From CAVYTF01 sp963708205 (lineage in GTDB: Bacteria; Bacteroidota; Bacteroidia; Chitinophagales; Chitinophagaceae): a DNA stretch of 64,000 nt. The translations under genes were made by a program, and so were the position numbers. Location of the stretch: contig OY970196.1 of the NCBI GenBank assembly GCA_963708205.1, positions 1,674,001 through 1,738,000 of the forward strand. The letters run 5' to 3'. The notes under the pieces are model-generated. The model did no database searches, had not been told where the DNA came from, and worked only from the letters and a program-made list of their open reading frames with translations. How positions within the stretch are numbered: the first letter of the stretch is position 1; each line of letters opens with the position of its first letter. This document shows positions 45,850 through 53,713 of this stretch, piece after piece.

Positions 45850-45909
45850 CAATAATTAAATTAAAAATTAAAAATCGTAATTCTATCTAATTTGTATTTT
45901 AAATTGAAG

Positions 45910-45917
45910 CAAAGATA
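45910..45917 (-). promoter_or_regulatory. -7-like box upstream of lysS
   Basis: TATCTTTG on the minus strand fits TAnnTTTG. No TTTG is found at the expected distance upstream. An A-rich repeat-like stretch (45856-45885) fills the leader. Confidence 0.35.
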
Positions 45918-45961
45918 AGTCTTACATAAAATTTGCTTTCTTTGTAGTATCAGCAAATTGC

Positions 45962-46540
45962 ATGAGCGAGAACGCACAGAAACTAATCATAATCACAGCG
46001 CCTTCGGGAGCAGGCAAAACTTCCATAACACAATATCTTTTGAAAAAATATCCGCAACTTTCATTTTCTGTTTCTGCTACAACCCGTTTGCAGCGCAGCT
46101 TTGAGCAAAATGGAGTTGATTATTATTTTATAAGCGAAACTGATTTTCTGCAAAAAATTCAACAGGAAGATTTTATAGAATGGGAAATGGTGTATAAAGG
46201 AAAATATTACGGCACGTTAAAAACTGAACTGAAAAGAATTTGGAATGAAAATAAAATACCTGTGCTTGATATTGACGTAAAAGGCGCGATACATGTACAA
46301 CAACAATTTCCGGAAAAGACTTTGTCTATTTTTATCGAGCCGCCATCTTTAAATGAACTCAAGAAAAGACTTGAGAGCCGTGCAACCGAAAATCTTGAAA
46401 CCATTCAAACACGACTGAACAAAGCAACGTATGAACTATCTTTTAAAAATCAATTTGATAAAATAATTATGAATGATGATTTTAAAAAAGCCTGTGAAGA
46501 AACTGAAATTTCAATCAGTGAATTTTTAGGATGGATATAA
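45962..46540 (+). CDS. gmk: Guanylate kinase
   Basis: The 192-residue enzyme phosphorylates GMP to GDP. Walker A is TAPSGAGKTSIT (residues 13-24). The GMP-binding region reads SFSVSATTRLQRSFEQNGVDYYF, where the common form is TTRxPRxGExxGxDYxF, so the P and G are replaced. EWEMVYKGKYYGT and VLDIDVKGAIHVQQ are standard. The altered PRxGE segment is worth noting but the rest is intact. The downstream SDR gene begins 20 bases later. Confidence 0.94.
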   Translation: MSENAQKLIIITAPSGAGKTSITQYLLKKYPQLSFSVSATTRLQRSFEQNGVDYYFISETDFLQKIQQEDFIEWEMVYKGKYYGTLKTELKRIWNENKIPVLDIDVKGAIHVQQQFPEKTLSIFIEPPSLNELKKRLESRATENLETIQTRLNKATYELSFKNQFDKIIMNDDFKKACEETEISISEFLGWI

Positions 46541-46560
46541 TCCCAATAAAAAAATCAATA

Positions 46561-47379
46561 ATGAATTTCCAAAACAAAACAATTTTTATCACAGGCGCAA
46601 GCCGTGGCATTGGAAAAGCAATTGCCTTAAAGCTTGCAAAAGAAGGAGCAAATATTGTTATTGCGGCAAAAAGCATTGAAGAAAATCCGAAGCTGGGCGG
46701 AACAATTTTTTCTGCTGCCGAAGAAGTGAAAGCCGCTGGTGGCAAAGCTTTGGCAATACAACTTGATATTCGTGATGAAGCGCAAATAGATAATGCAGTT
46801 GCAAAAACAAAAGAAGTTTTTGGCGGAATTGATGTGCTCATCAACAATGCTTCTGCCATTGATCTTTCTTCTACAGAAAAAATTGAATCAAAGCGTTTTG
46901 ATCTCATGCAAGATATCAATGTGCGCGGAACTTTTTTAATGACCAAAGCTTGTATTCCTTTTTTAAAACAAGCAAACAATGCACACATTCTTACATTGTC
47001 TCCGCCAATAAATTTAGATATTAAATGGTTGCGAAATCATGTTGCATACACAATGAGTAAATACAATATGAGCATGATGGCGCTTGGTTGGGCAGCAGAG
47101 TTTAAAAAAGATAAGATCGCTTCAAACGCTTTGTGGCCGAGCACTACGATAGCAACCGCTGCGGTAAAAAATTTATTGGGTGGAGAAAAGCTGATGAACA
47201 TGAGCCGTACAACAGACATCATGGCTGATGCCGCTTATGCTATTTTATGTAAGACTTCAACTGAATGCACCGGCAACACTTTTATTGATGAAGATGTTTT
47301 AAAAAATGAAGGAGTTATTGATTTCGAAAAATATTCAGTTGTTCCGGGGAGCAAGCTTTACACAGATTTATTTTTATAA
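46561..47379 (+). CDS. SDR family oxidoreductase (HSDL2-like)
   Basis: The 272-residue protein has the Rossmann start TIFITGASRGIGKAIALKLA and NNAS. The SDR active site shows YTMSKYNMS (YxxxK) and TLSPP in place of the usual serine block. The middle motif LWPSTTIATAA resembles human HSDL2-type dehydrogenases, thought to act on acyl substrates. It uses NAD(P)H. I chose MNFQNKTIF (46561) over a frame start at 46531, which overlaps gmk. It is convergent with dcd, adjacent with no gap. Confidence 0.88.
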   Translation: MNFQNKTIFITGASRGIGKAIALKLAKEGANIVIAAKSIEENPKLGGTIFSAAEEVKAAGGKALAIQLDIRDEAQIDNAVAKTKEVFGGIDVLINNASAIDLSSTEKIESKRFDLMQDINVRGTFLMTKACIPFLKQANNAHILTLSPPINLDIKWLRNHVAYTMSKYNMSMMALGWAAEFKKDKIASNALWPSTTIATAAVKNLLGGEKLMNMSRTTDIMADAAYAILCKTSTECTGNTFIDEDVLKNEGVIDFEKYSVVPGSKLYTDLFL

Positions 47380-47916
47380 CTAAAACTTGTTTTTCCACAT
47401 CATACTTTCAACAGGCTTATCAATTTGACCAGAATATTTTGCATCTTTTTTCTGGTTGTACTTCACTTCAATTTCGCCATCAACAGGAAAATAAATCAGT
47501 TGACCAATTGGCATTCCTTTATAAACTTTCACCGGTTGCTTCACAGAAATTTCAAGTGTCCAGTTGCCGCAGAAACCAACATCACCTTTACCTGCGGTCG
47601 CGTGAATGTCAATACCCAGGCGACCTGTAGAAGATTTACCTTCGAGAAATGGCACGTGCGCATGCGTCTCAGTGTACTCATCAGTCACGCCCAAATAAAA
47701 AATATGTGGATACAAAACAAAGCCATCTTCAGGTATTTCAAAGTACTCAATTTCATTGTGCTTCTTTGCATCAAGAATATGTTCGCGGTAAGTCGCAAGC
47801 CATTTTCCCAAATGCACATCATAGCTGTTACTTCCCAAACATTCGCGACTGTAAGGCTCAATTTTTATTGTCCCTTTTTCTATTTCACCAAGAATAGTTT
47901 TATCTGATAAGATCAT
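47380..47916 (-). CDS. dcd: dCTP deaminase
   Basis: The 178-residue protein converts dCTP to dUTP for thymidylate synthesis. Marks are ILSDKTILGEIEKGTIKIEPYS, LGSNSYDVHLGKWL, FLEGKSSTGRLGIDIHATAGKGDVGFCGNWTLEI (substrate and trimer contacts), and GMPIGQLIYF. It is the trimeric dUTPase-like fold of standard length. A dispersed repeat copy lies just upstream at 47955. Confidence 0.95.
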   Translation of the reverse strand: MILSDKTILGEIEKGTIKIEPYSRECLGSNSYDVHLGKWLATYREHILDAKKHNEIEYFEIPEDGFVLYPHIFYLGVTDEYTETHAHVPFLEGKSSTGRLGIDIHATAGKGDVGFCGNWTLEISVKQPVKVYKGMPIGQLIYFPVDGEIEVKYNQKKDAKYSGQIDKPVESMMWKNKF

Positions 47917-47954
47917 AAAGAAATTTTTTTTGATACCAGCTGCAGTATTTCATA

Positions 47955-47988
47955 GCATCATCGTTGCGTCGCAATCCTTTCATCGTTC
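47955..47988 (-). repeat. Dispersed intergenic repeat, copy D
   Basis: On the minus strand it starts GAACGATGAAAGGATTGCGA and continues CGCAACGATG. It lies between the divergent dcd and phosphopantetheinyl transferase genes and may affect both leaders. It is followed by an A-rich repeat-like stretch at 48021-48052. Confidence 0.7.
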
Positions 47989-48058
47989 GCCTAACTATTA
48001 AGCTAAACTGTTCTGCAAATAAATCGTAAATCTGCAATCTAAAATCGTCAACACAAAA

Positions 48059-48682
48059 TTGTCTTTGTTTTATCAACATAATATCAACGAAAACACAAAA
48101 CTCGCCATTTGGAAAATTGAAGAAGATGAAAGTTTTTTTCTGCAAGAAATTTCATTGCAAAAGAAAATTTCACATCGACATAAACGGCTGCAACACTTGA
48201 CTGGCCGCTATTTGCTGCGATTTCTCTTTGCTGATTTTCCTAATGAAGAAATAGAAATTGCAGATACACTCAAACCATTTTTACCAAATGAGCAATATCA
48301 TTTTTCCATTTCACATAGCGGAGATTTTGCTGCTGCAATTGTATCAAAAATGCAACGCGTCGGAATTGATGTTGAAGTTCTGACTGAAAAAGCAGAAAGG
48401 TTAAAAGATAAATTTTTGAATGAAGAAGAATTAAAAATCAAATCAGAAAGTAAAATACAAAACACAAACTACCAATTATCAACCTTGCTTTGGTCTGCCA
48501 AAGAAACTGTTTTCAAATGGTGGAGTTTTGGTGATGTTGATTTTAAAGAAAATATTTTATTACAAAACGTGAATGAAAACGGAACCATTGATGCAATTTT
48601 TAAAAAAGAAAATGATAAAGTTAATTTGAAATTATCTTATCAATTATTTGAGAAACTGTGCTGCACATGGGTTGCTAAATAG
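48059..48682 (+). CDS. 4'-phosphopantetheinyl transferase
   Basis: The 207-residue protein attaches the phosphopantetheine arm to carrier proteins. The Sfp-like signatures are HKRLQHLTGRYLL, FSISHSGDFAAAIV, RVGIDVEVLTEK (magnesium site) and LLWSAKETVFKWW. The TTG at 48059 gives SLFYQHNINENTKLAIWKIEE, which resembles the family N-terminus. No ATG is available nearby. A KIQN-containing insert (about residues 128-140) is encoded by an A-rich repeat-like stretch at 48440-48475. Confidence 0.9.
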   Translation: MSLFYQHNINENTKLAIWKIEEDESFFLQEISLQKKISHRHKRLQHLTGRYLLRFLFADFPNEEIEIADTLKPFLPNEQYHFSISHSGDFAAAIVSKMQRVGIDVEVLTEKAERLKDKFLNEEELKIKSESKIQNTNYQLSTLLWSAKETVFKWWSFGDVDFKENILLQNVNENGTIDAIFKKENDKVNLKLSYQLFEKLCCTWVAK

Positions 48683-48695
48683 TAAAGAGAAACTT

Positions 48696-48720
48696 GAACG
48701 GAGCGTCCCAAGCAAAGCTC
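48696..48720 (+). repeat. Dispersed intergenic repeat, copy E
   Basis: GAACGGAGCGTCCCAAGCAA continues AGCTC. It matches copy B (30872-30903) apart from one base and lies just after the phosphopantetheinyl transferase gene. Confidence 0.6.
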
Positions 48721-48761
48721 CATCAGGGTTTCAGGCGATAGTAACAAAATTTTTTTTTAAT

Positions 48762-49859
48762 TCAATCCGCAATTCTGCTTTTTGTTTTTGGAATCAGCAA
48801 CAAACTTTTTCTCAATGTTTGTTTCAATTGTGTTTTTAAAATTTGTCCCATTGTGTTTGCACGCAGATAAAATTTTTGCCTGAAGAATTCAGACAATTCA
48901 TTTCGAAGTTGTACAATTTTTTCAGGCTTTGAAATATCATCATCATGCATAATGTCAAGCAATTCCTTCACACGATATCTTGATGAGGCAAGCCGGAACG
49001 CAATCATAGTGCGCTCTTCAGCCTGGTATTGTGCAATGCTGTCTTTATCGAGGCTTTGCATTACTGCCTCAACAAAAGCTTTGTTCTCTTTGAAAAACTG
49101 CGGCAAATACATATTCTTTCTTCCTTCATAAGATTGCTGATCAAAATCGATTGCACGAATGCGGTATTGAAAATTTTCATCAATGTCAGGCGTGATGTTC
49201 AACACAAAATTATAGCTGCGCATATCGCCAAGAAGGCAAACAAAGCACCGTTCATTGAACTTCACAAATTCTTTTGCAATGCGTATAATATTTGTGCCCG
49301 GCGCATGTAAATAATTTTCTGCAAACACATCTCCGGGAATGCCGGGAATGTGTTCTTCAATCAATGTATTGTTATGCGTAAAAAAGGTTATTCGGTTTGG
49401 TGACAACAAATGCTCAAGCTCTAAACCATAGATGCGGCTTGCATCTGCGAGCTTCACATAATAATGATCAACATTATCATTTATCTTATTAATGATGCGG
49501 ATGCGAAAAGGCTGGCTGTTGCCGAAACTGCAAAAATCTATGCGCGCAACATCCAAGTGATTGATGTGACTAAGATCACCTTCTGTTTTTAAAATGGCAT
49601 ACATGCGCACCAAGCTTTCGCGCAAAAATTTCCATTCGTGCGAATCATAAGTTACGGTTTCCCATAAAGTGTCCTTATCATGTTTATCTTTTAAAGGAAC
49701 TGTATAAGTGAAATGCAGCAAATCGTTGTAAGCCGCTGACAGCTTCACTTCGCGGCCATATTCAAATAAATAATTGCGTAGGTTTTCATTAACAGGAAAA
49801 ATTAGTTTCTTGCGTGTGGGTCGAATATTTTCAATACCGTTTTCTAATGCTTGAAACAT
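48762..49859 (-). CDS. Protein of unknown function with kinase-like motifs (365 aa)
   Basis: No named family is recognised. Motifs resemble an aminoglycoside-kinase-like fold: YYVKLADASRIYGLELE (Lys136, glycine loop missing), LIEEHIPGIPGDVF (hinge-like, 167-179), then GDMRSYNF at 211-218 (like HGDxxxxN, with G for H) and RAIDFDQ near 236-240 (like iDFD). Its spacing fits a catalytic loop and metal site. The C-terminal third is helical. It follows the DUF2130 gene with a one-base overlap, so the two are an operon. Confidence 0.72.
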   Translation of the reverse strand: MFQALENGIENIRPTRKKLIFPVNENLRNYLFEYGREVKLSAAYNDLLHFTYTVPLKDKHDKDTLWETVTYDSHEWKFLRESLVRMYAILKTEGDLSHINHLDVARIDFCSFGNSQPFRIRIINKINDNVDHYYVKLADASRIYGLELEHLLSPNRITFFTHNNTLIEEHIPGIPGDVFAENYLHAPGTNIIRIAKEFVKFNERCFVCLLGDMRSYNFVLNITPDIDENFQYRIRAIDFDQQSYEGRKNMYLPQFFKENKAFVEAVMQSLDKDSIAQYQAEERTMIAFRLASSRYRVKELLDIMHDDDISKPEKIVQLRNELSEFFRQKFYLRANTMGQILKTQLKQTLRKSLLLIPKTKSRIAD

Positions 49860-51130
49860 TAATCTGGTATTTGATCTGTACTGGCAAGCAGATTTAAATC
49901 AAAAGAATTTTTGCCCGAAATTCCTTCGATAGAACCCATAATATGATTTGAATTCAACAACGCTCTGTCTAATTGTTTCTCACGATTTTTCCAAATTTTT
50001 TCCATTGCTCGCCTTTCATCATCAAGAGATTGCTTCATATTTTTAAACACATCTTTTATTGCTTTCCATTGCGCAGCAAATTCATGACTCGTCATATAAT
50101 TATATAATGCCTGAATTTTATCTTCTTTGCTTTCCTGTTTTTTAGCTTCCTGAAAAATTTTTATAATGCCATCCCGCAACGCAGAAGCTAAAATTTTTAC
50201 ATCTTTAAAATTGCAGATCCATACGCCGTCTTTAAATTCAAAATTGTCATCACATTTATCCGGCAGTGCCTGAGAAACAAGTACGCCAATGTGTGCCCCA
50301 CAATTTATTTTGTCCTGTTTTAATTTTTCTATCCACTCATTGCTCCAGTGTAATGTGCGTTTACTTTCAAATAAAATGGTGCCGCATTCATTACCAAAAT
50401 TATTTCTGATTGTAAGCAAGCAATCCGCGCCACGCCTGCCTTTTGGCACTTCTTTGATAATATCAAAAGGAAAATAATTTTGTAAAATTTCTTCCAGCAT
50501 TAACTCCTGCACTTCACCCTGCAATTGCATACTTCCCTGGTTTGCTTTGCGAACTGCTTCTTCTGCTAATTTTTTTTGATCTGCTAATTGCTTTTCTTTT
50601 TCAGCAATCCGCAAATCAAAATCAAGCTTAAGATTTTGAAATTTTTGTTCTTCAATATTTCTTATTTCTCTTGATAACCTTTCACGTTCTTCATTCAGTT
50701 GTTTTTGGATCAGCAAATCAATCTCGGCTTCTTTATTTTTTAATTCATTTTCTTTTTGTAAAAATTCCAGTTCCTTTTTTCGTGCCTCTTTTAATTTTTC
50801 TTCATTATCTGATAAATTATTTTTTAGCAAGGTCAGTTCGTTTGTATAATCTTCATTAATGGATTTGCGTAAAGAAATTTGCAACTCTTCCTGAATTTTA
50901 TGTTTTTCCTGATTTAATTTTTGAACAAAAAGTTCATTTTCTTTTTTTCTTTTTTCTTCAAAAATTTTTTGTTCTTCAGCAAGATGTTGCTTTTCAGATT
51001 CTATTTGGATAAGAGAGGAATTAAGTTTCGACTGATATTCTTGCTGTAATTTTTGTTCAATTTCTTTGGACAAAGTATTTTCAATATCAAAATTATTTCC
51101 GCAGTTTGGACAGTTTATTTTAATAGCCAT
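49859..51130 (-). CDS. DUF2130 domain protein with N-terminal zinc ribbon and coiled coil
   Basis: The 423-residue protein starts MAIKINCPNCGNNFDIE, a one-knuckle CxxC element. A long charged coiled coil follows (about 20-215, rich in Lys, Glu, Gln and Leu). The C-terminal DUF2130 domain contains LQGEVQELMLEEILQNYFPFDII, GRRGADCLLTI and ESKRTLHWSNEWIEKLK. That last part is reminiscent of a restriction-nuclease-like fold (D...ESK), as in RmuC-related proteins. The ATG at 51130 is preferred to a frame start 11 codons upstream. It overlaps the kinase-like gene by one base. Confidence 0.88.
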   Translation of the reverse strand: MAIKINCPNCGNNFDIENTLSKEIEQKLQQEYQSKLNSSLIQIESEKQHLAEEQKIFEEKRKKENELFVQKLNQEKHKIQEELQISLRKSINEDYTNELTLLKNNLSDNEEKLKEARKKELEFLQKENELKNKEAEIDLLIQKQLNEERERLSREIRNIEEQKFQNLKLDFDLRIAEKEKQLADQKKLAEEAVRKANQGSMQLQGEVQELMLEEILQNYFPFDIIKEVPKGRRGADCLLTIRNNFGNECGTILFESKRTLHWSNEWIEKLKQDKINCGAHIGVLVSQALPDKCDDNFEFKDGVWICNFKDVKILASALRDGIIKIFQEAKKQESKEDKIQALYNYMTSHEFAAQWKAIKDVFKNMKQSLDDERRAMEKIWKNREKQLDRALLNSNHIMGSIEGISGKNSFDLNLLASTDQIPD

Positions 51131-51188
51131 TTGAAATTTTTTACAAGTAAAATAAAAACGCAAAGCCTTTACGACTTTGCATTTGCTG

Positions 51189-51272
51189 TGCGGAAGAGGA
51201 GATTCGAACTCCCACGCCCGTTAAGGCGCTACCACCTCAAAGTAGTGCGTCTACCAGTTTCGCCACCTCCGC
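51189..51272 (-). tRNA. tRNA-Leu (GAG)
   Basis: The 84-nt gene folds as a class II tRNA: acceptor GCGGAGG/CTTCCGC, D-arm with TGGCGAAACTGGTAGAC, anticodon stem CTACT/GGTAG with loop TTGAGGT giving GAG (51238-51236). The long variable arm is GCGCCTTAACGGGCG, and the T-arm GGGAG-TTCGAAT-CTCCT has one G-T pair. CCA is not encoded. Confidence 0.95.
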
Positions 51273-51334
51273 AAAATTGTGAACAGCAAATGTAATAAAT
51301 TGAATTAATTGAAGAGAAGTACTGCCGCAATTTG

Positions 51335-52489
51335 TTATTTATTTAGCTCGATCCTGAATGTTGTTCCTTTATTTACTTCGCTCGATTTTATGAAGATTTT
51401 TCCTTTGTGATATTGCTCAACAATGCGTTTGGTTAGCGTTAATCCTAAACCCCAACCTCTTTTTTTTGTTGTGAAGCCGGGCTTGAAAACTTTATGAAGA
51501 TTGGCTGCTGCTATGCCTTTGCCGGTATCGCTTACATCAATTATTACCTGTGTTTCAGATTCGGTAATATGCATTTGTATGATGCCTTTTCCTTCCATAG
51601 AATCGAGCGCATTTTTTAATAGATTTTCTATCACCCAATCAAATAAAGGCGCAGAAATCAAAGCCGTGATGTTATCTTTTTCGCCACTATCTAAAATAAA
51701 ATTTATTCTACCGCCCGCCCGCTTTTTTACATAATCAATCATGCTTTGCATTTGCTCAACAATATTTTTTTCTTCTAAATGCGGGGTGCTTCCAATCTTT
51801 CCAAAGCGATCAGTGATAAGCAATAGCCGATTGATATCCTTTTCCATCTCATGCGTTACTTTATCGGTTGCAGGAATTTCTTTCAGCATTTCCATCCATC
51901 CCTGCAAACTTGAAACCGGCGTACCTAACTGATGTGCAGTTTCTTTTGCCATGCCTGCCCACAACTGATTTTGTGTGCTGCGATAACTGCTGCGTTGCGC
52001 AATAATTGTAACGATGATAAATAATGCCGCAATGAATAATTGAATGAGTGGAAAATATTTTACCTGCTCTTGTAAAAAACTTTCGCCATAATAATATTTG
52101 TTGGCGCTGAAAGGTTTTGTAGAAAGCACAACAATAATTGGTGAATGCTCCTTCTTAAAATCCGCTAATTCATTTTTAAGATAATTACTATCATTGATGA
52201 TTTTTGATGAATCAAGATTTAAATAATTAGTTGTGATACTGTCATTTTCATTGGTTTCAATAATAGGAATATCCGTGTTTTCAGAAGATATTTTGGTAGC
52301 TAAATTTAAATTTGTTTGATCATTGGCATTTATTATTGCGCGTTGGGCTTCTGCCCATATTTCCACTTTTTCTTTTTCCGAAGCCGCGATTGTTTTTGAT
52401 AAATATTGAGAATAAAAAATACTTGCTCCAACAATTGCCACAGCAATTACTGCAAGCAATGTTTGTCTGTTGAACCAAGGCTTTATCAT
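51335..52489 (-). CDS. Membrane-bound sensor histidine kinase
   Basis: The 384-residue protein has a helix near the N-terminus (LLAVIAVAIVGASIFYSQYL) and another at about 143-162 (FPLIQLFIAALFIIVTII), enclosing a periplasmic sensor region. The H-box reads AKETAHQLGTPVSSLQGW, followed by the N-box NLLKNALDSMEGKG, the G1 box DTGKGI and G2 GWGLGLTLTKRI. No response regulator is adjacent, so it is an orphan in this window. The signal is unknown. Confidence 0.92.
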   Translation of the reverse strand: MIKPWFNRQTLLAVIAVAIVGASIFYSQYLSKTIAASEKEKVEIWAEAQRAIINANDQTNLNLATKISSENTDIPIIETNENDSITTNYLNLDSSKIINDSNYLKNELADFKKEHSPIIVVLSTKPFSANKYYYGESFLQEQVKYFPLIQLFIAALFIIVTIIAQRSSYRSTQNQLWAGMAKETAHQLGTPVSSLQGWMEMLKEIPATDKVTHEMEKDINRLLLITDRFGKIGSTPHLEEKNIVEQMQSMIDYVKKRAGGRINFILDSGEKDNITALISAPLFDWVIENLLKNALDSMEGKGIIQMHITESETQVIIDVSDTGKGIAAANLHKVFKPGFTTKKRGWGLGLTLTKRIVEQYHKGKIFIKSSEVNKGTTFRIELNK

Positions 52490-52578
52490 GCTCTAAAATA
52501 AACAAGTTTAGGGATTGAAAAGATTGTTACGAAATGATGGGTTTAATCATAATTATAAATATTTCGCTAAACTTTTTA

Positions 52579-53709
52579 CTACACTTTTATATAAATTCTT
52601 CTTTTGTTTAAAAACCATCCAACGCACCAGCAAACAAGCATATAGCAAAGTGAAAAAATCAATGCACCAAATGAACCCGGAAATATTTTTTGAAAAAAAA
52701 CAATATTGATCCATTGATAGAAATCATTGTTATTTGTAACCATTATCATTCTTAAAACTGTAATCAGCAATTCAGATACAAGATAGACTACCAAAGGGTT
52801 TTTGCCCATTACAAGAAAAAAATTCGTTCCATATTTCCATTGTTTTAATTCAATTAAATAAATAATGAGGCCGAGTATCATTGCATCAATACCAATCGTT
52901 AATACTGTGAAGCTACTTGTCCATATTTTTTTTGCAAATGGAAAAAATTGGCTCCAGAATAATGCTACAAAAACAAGTAAACTTCCGATGATAAAAAGCT
53001 TTGCAATTGTTTCGAAATTTTTGCCTTTGCGTTGAATAAAAATTCCGGCAACGTAACCTGCAATAACATTTACAATTGCCGGAAGCGTGCTAAGCAAACC
53101 TTCAGGATCTGTTGCTTTTCCCGGACCTTCATTTATGTACATATGTGCCGGACCAATAAGCCATTGATCGAGATGCGAACCTGCGTTGCCAAAAATATCA
53201 AGTTCCTGTCCCGGTGTTCCGAATGCATATAACAAAACCCAATATCCAAACAACAGGGCAACTGATATAACAACGGATGTTCGAACGGAAAAATATTTTA
53301 CGATTAATGCACCAAAAAAATAACACAATGCAATTCGCTGCAAAACACCAAAAATTCTTGTGGTAGCAATGCTTTTGAAGAACCAATGTCCGGTAGCATC
53401 CTGCTGAAAAAATGGAAACCAATACATTAAATATCCAAGTAAAAAAATAATAAATGCACGTTTGAAAAGCTTAGATAAAAAGTGCCTGTCAGTCTCATAT
53501 TTTTTAATGGAAAAACTTAATGCGTTGCCCACAGCAAATAAAAAGGAAGGGAATACGAGATCGGTTGGCGTAAATCCAAACCATTCTGCATGATTGAGCG
53601 GCGCATACGCGGGAGCACCATAACCCGCTGTATTTACAATTATCATAAAGCAAATAGTGATACCCCGAAAAACATCGAGCGCAACAAATCTTTCATATGG
53701 CTGTTTCAT
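52579..53709 (-). CDS. Heparan-alpha-glucosaminide N-acetyltransferase-like membrane protein
   Basis: The 376-residue protein has about ten membrane segments. The opening RFVALDVFRGITICFMIIVNTAGYG and the block NHAEWFGFTPTDLVFPSFLFAVG are those of the DUF5009/HGSNAT (NagX) family. His40 in NHAEW is the candidate acetyl acceptor. These enzymes move an acetyl group across the membrane to terminal glucosamine. The downstream gene (with respect to substrate order) encodes alpha-N-acetylglucosaminidase, four bases away. Confidence 0.9.
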   Translation of the reverse strand: MKQPYERFVALDVFRGITICFMIIVNTAGYGAPAYAPLNHAEWFGFTPTDLVFPSFLFAVGNALSFSIKKYETDRHFLSKLFKRAFIIFLLGYLMYWFPFFQQDATGHWFFKSIATTRIFGVLQRIALCYFFGALIVKYFSVRTSVVISVALLFGYWVLLYAFGTPGQELDIFGNAGSHLDQWLIGPAHMYINEGPGKATDPEGLLSTLPAIVNVIAGYVAGIFIQRKGKNFETIAKLFIIGSLLVFVALFWSQFFPFAKKIWTSSFTVLTIGIDAMILGLIIYLIELKQWKYGTNFFLVMGKNPLVVYLVSELLITVLRMIMVTNNNDFYQWINIVFFQKIFPGSFGALIFSLCYMLVCWCVGWFLNKRRIYIKV

Positions 53710-53713
53710 GTTT

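Noticed and set aside
46515..46988. A 157-codon minus-strand open frame opposite gmk/SDR
   Set aside because: It is the complement of the SDR Rossmann region and has no own promoter or family features.
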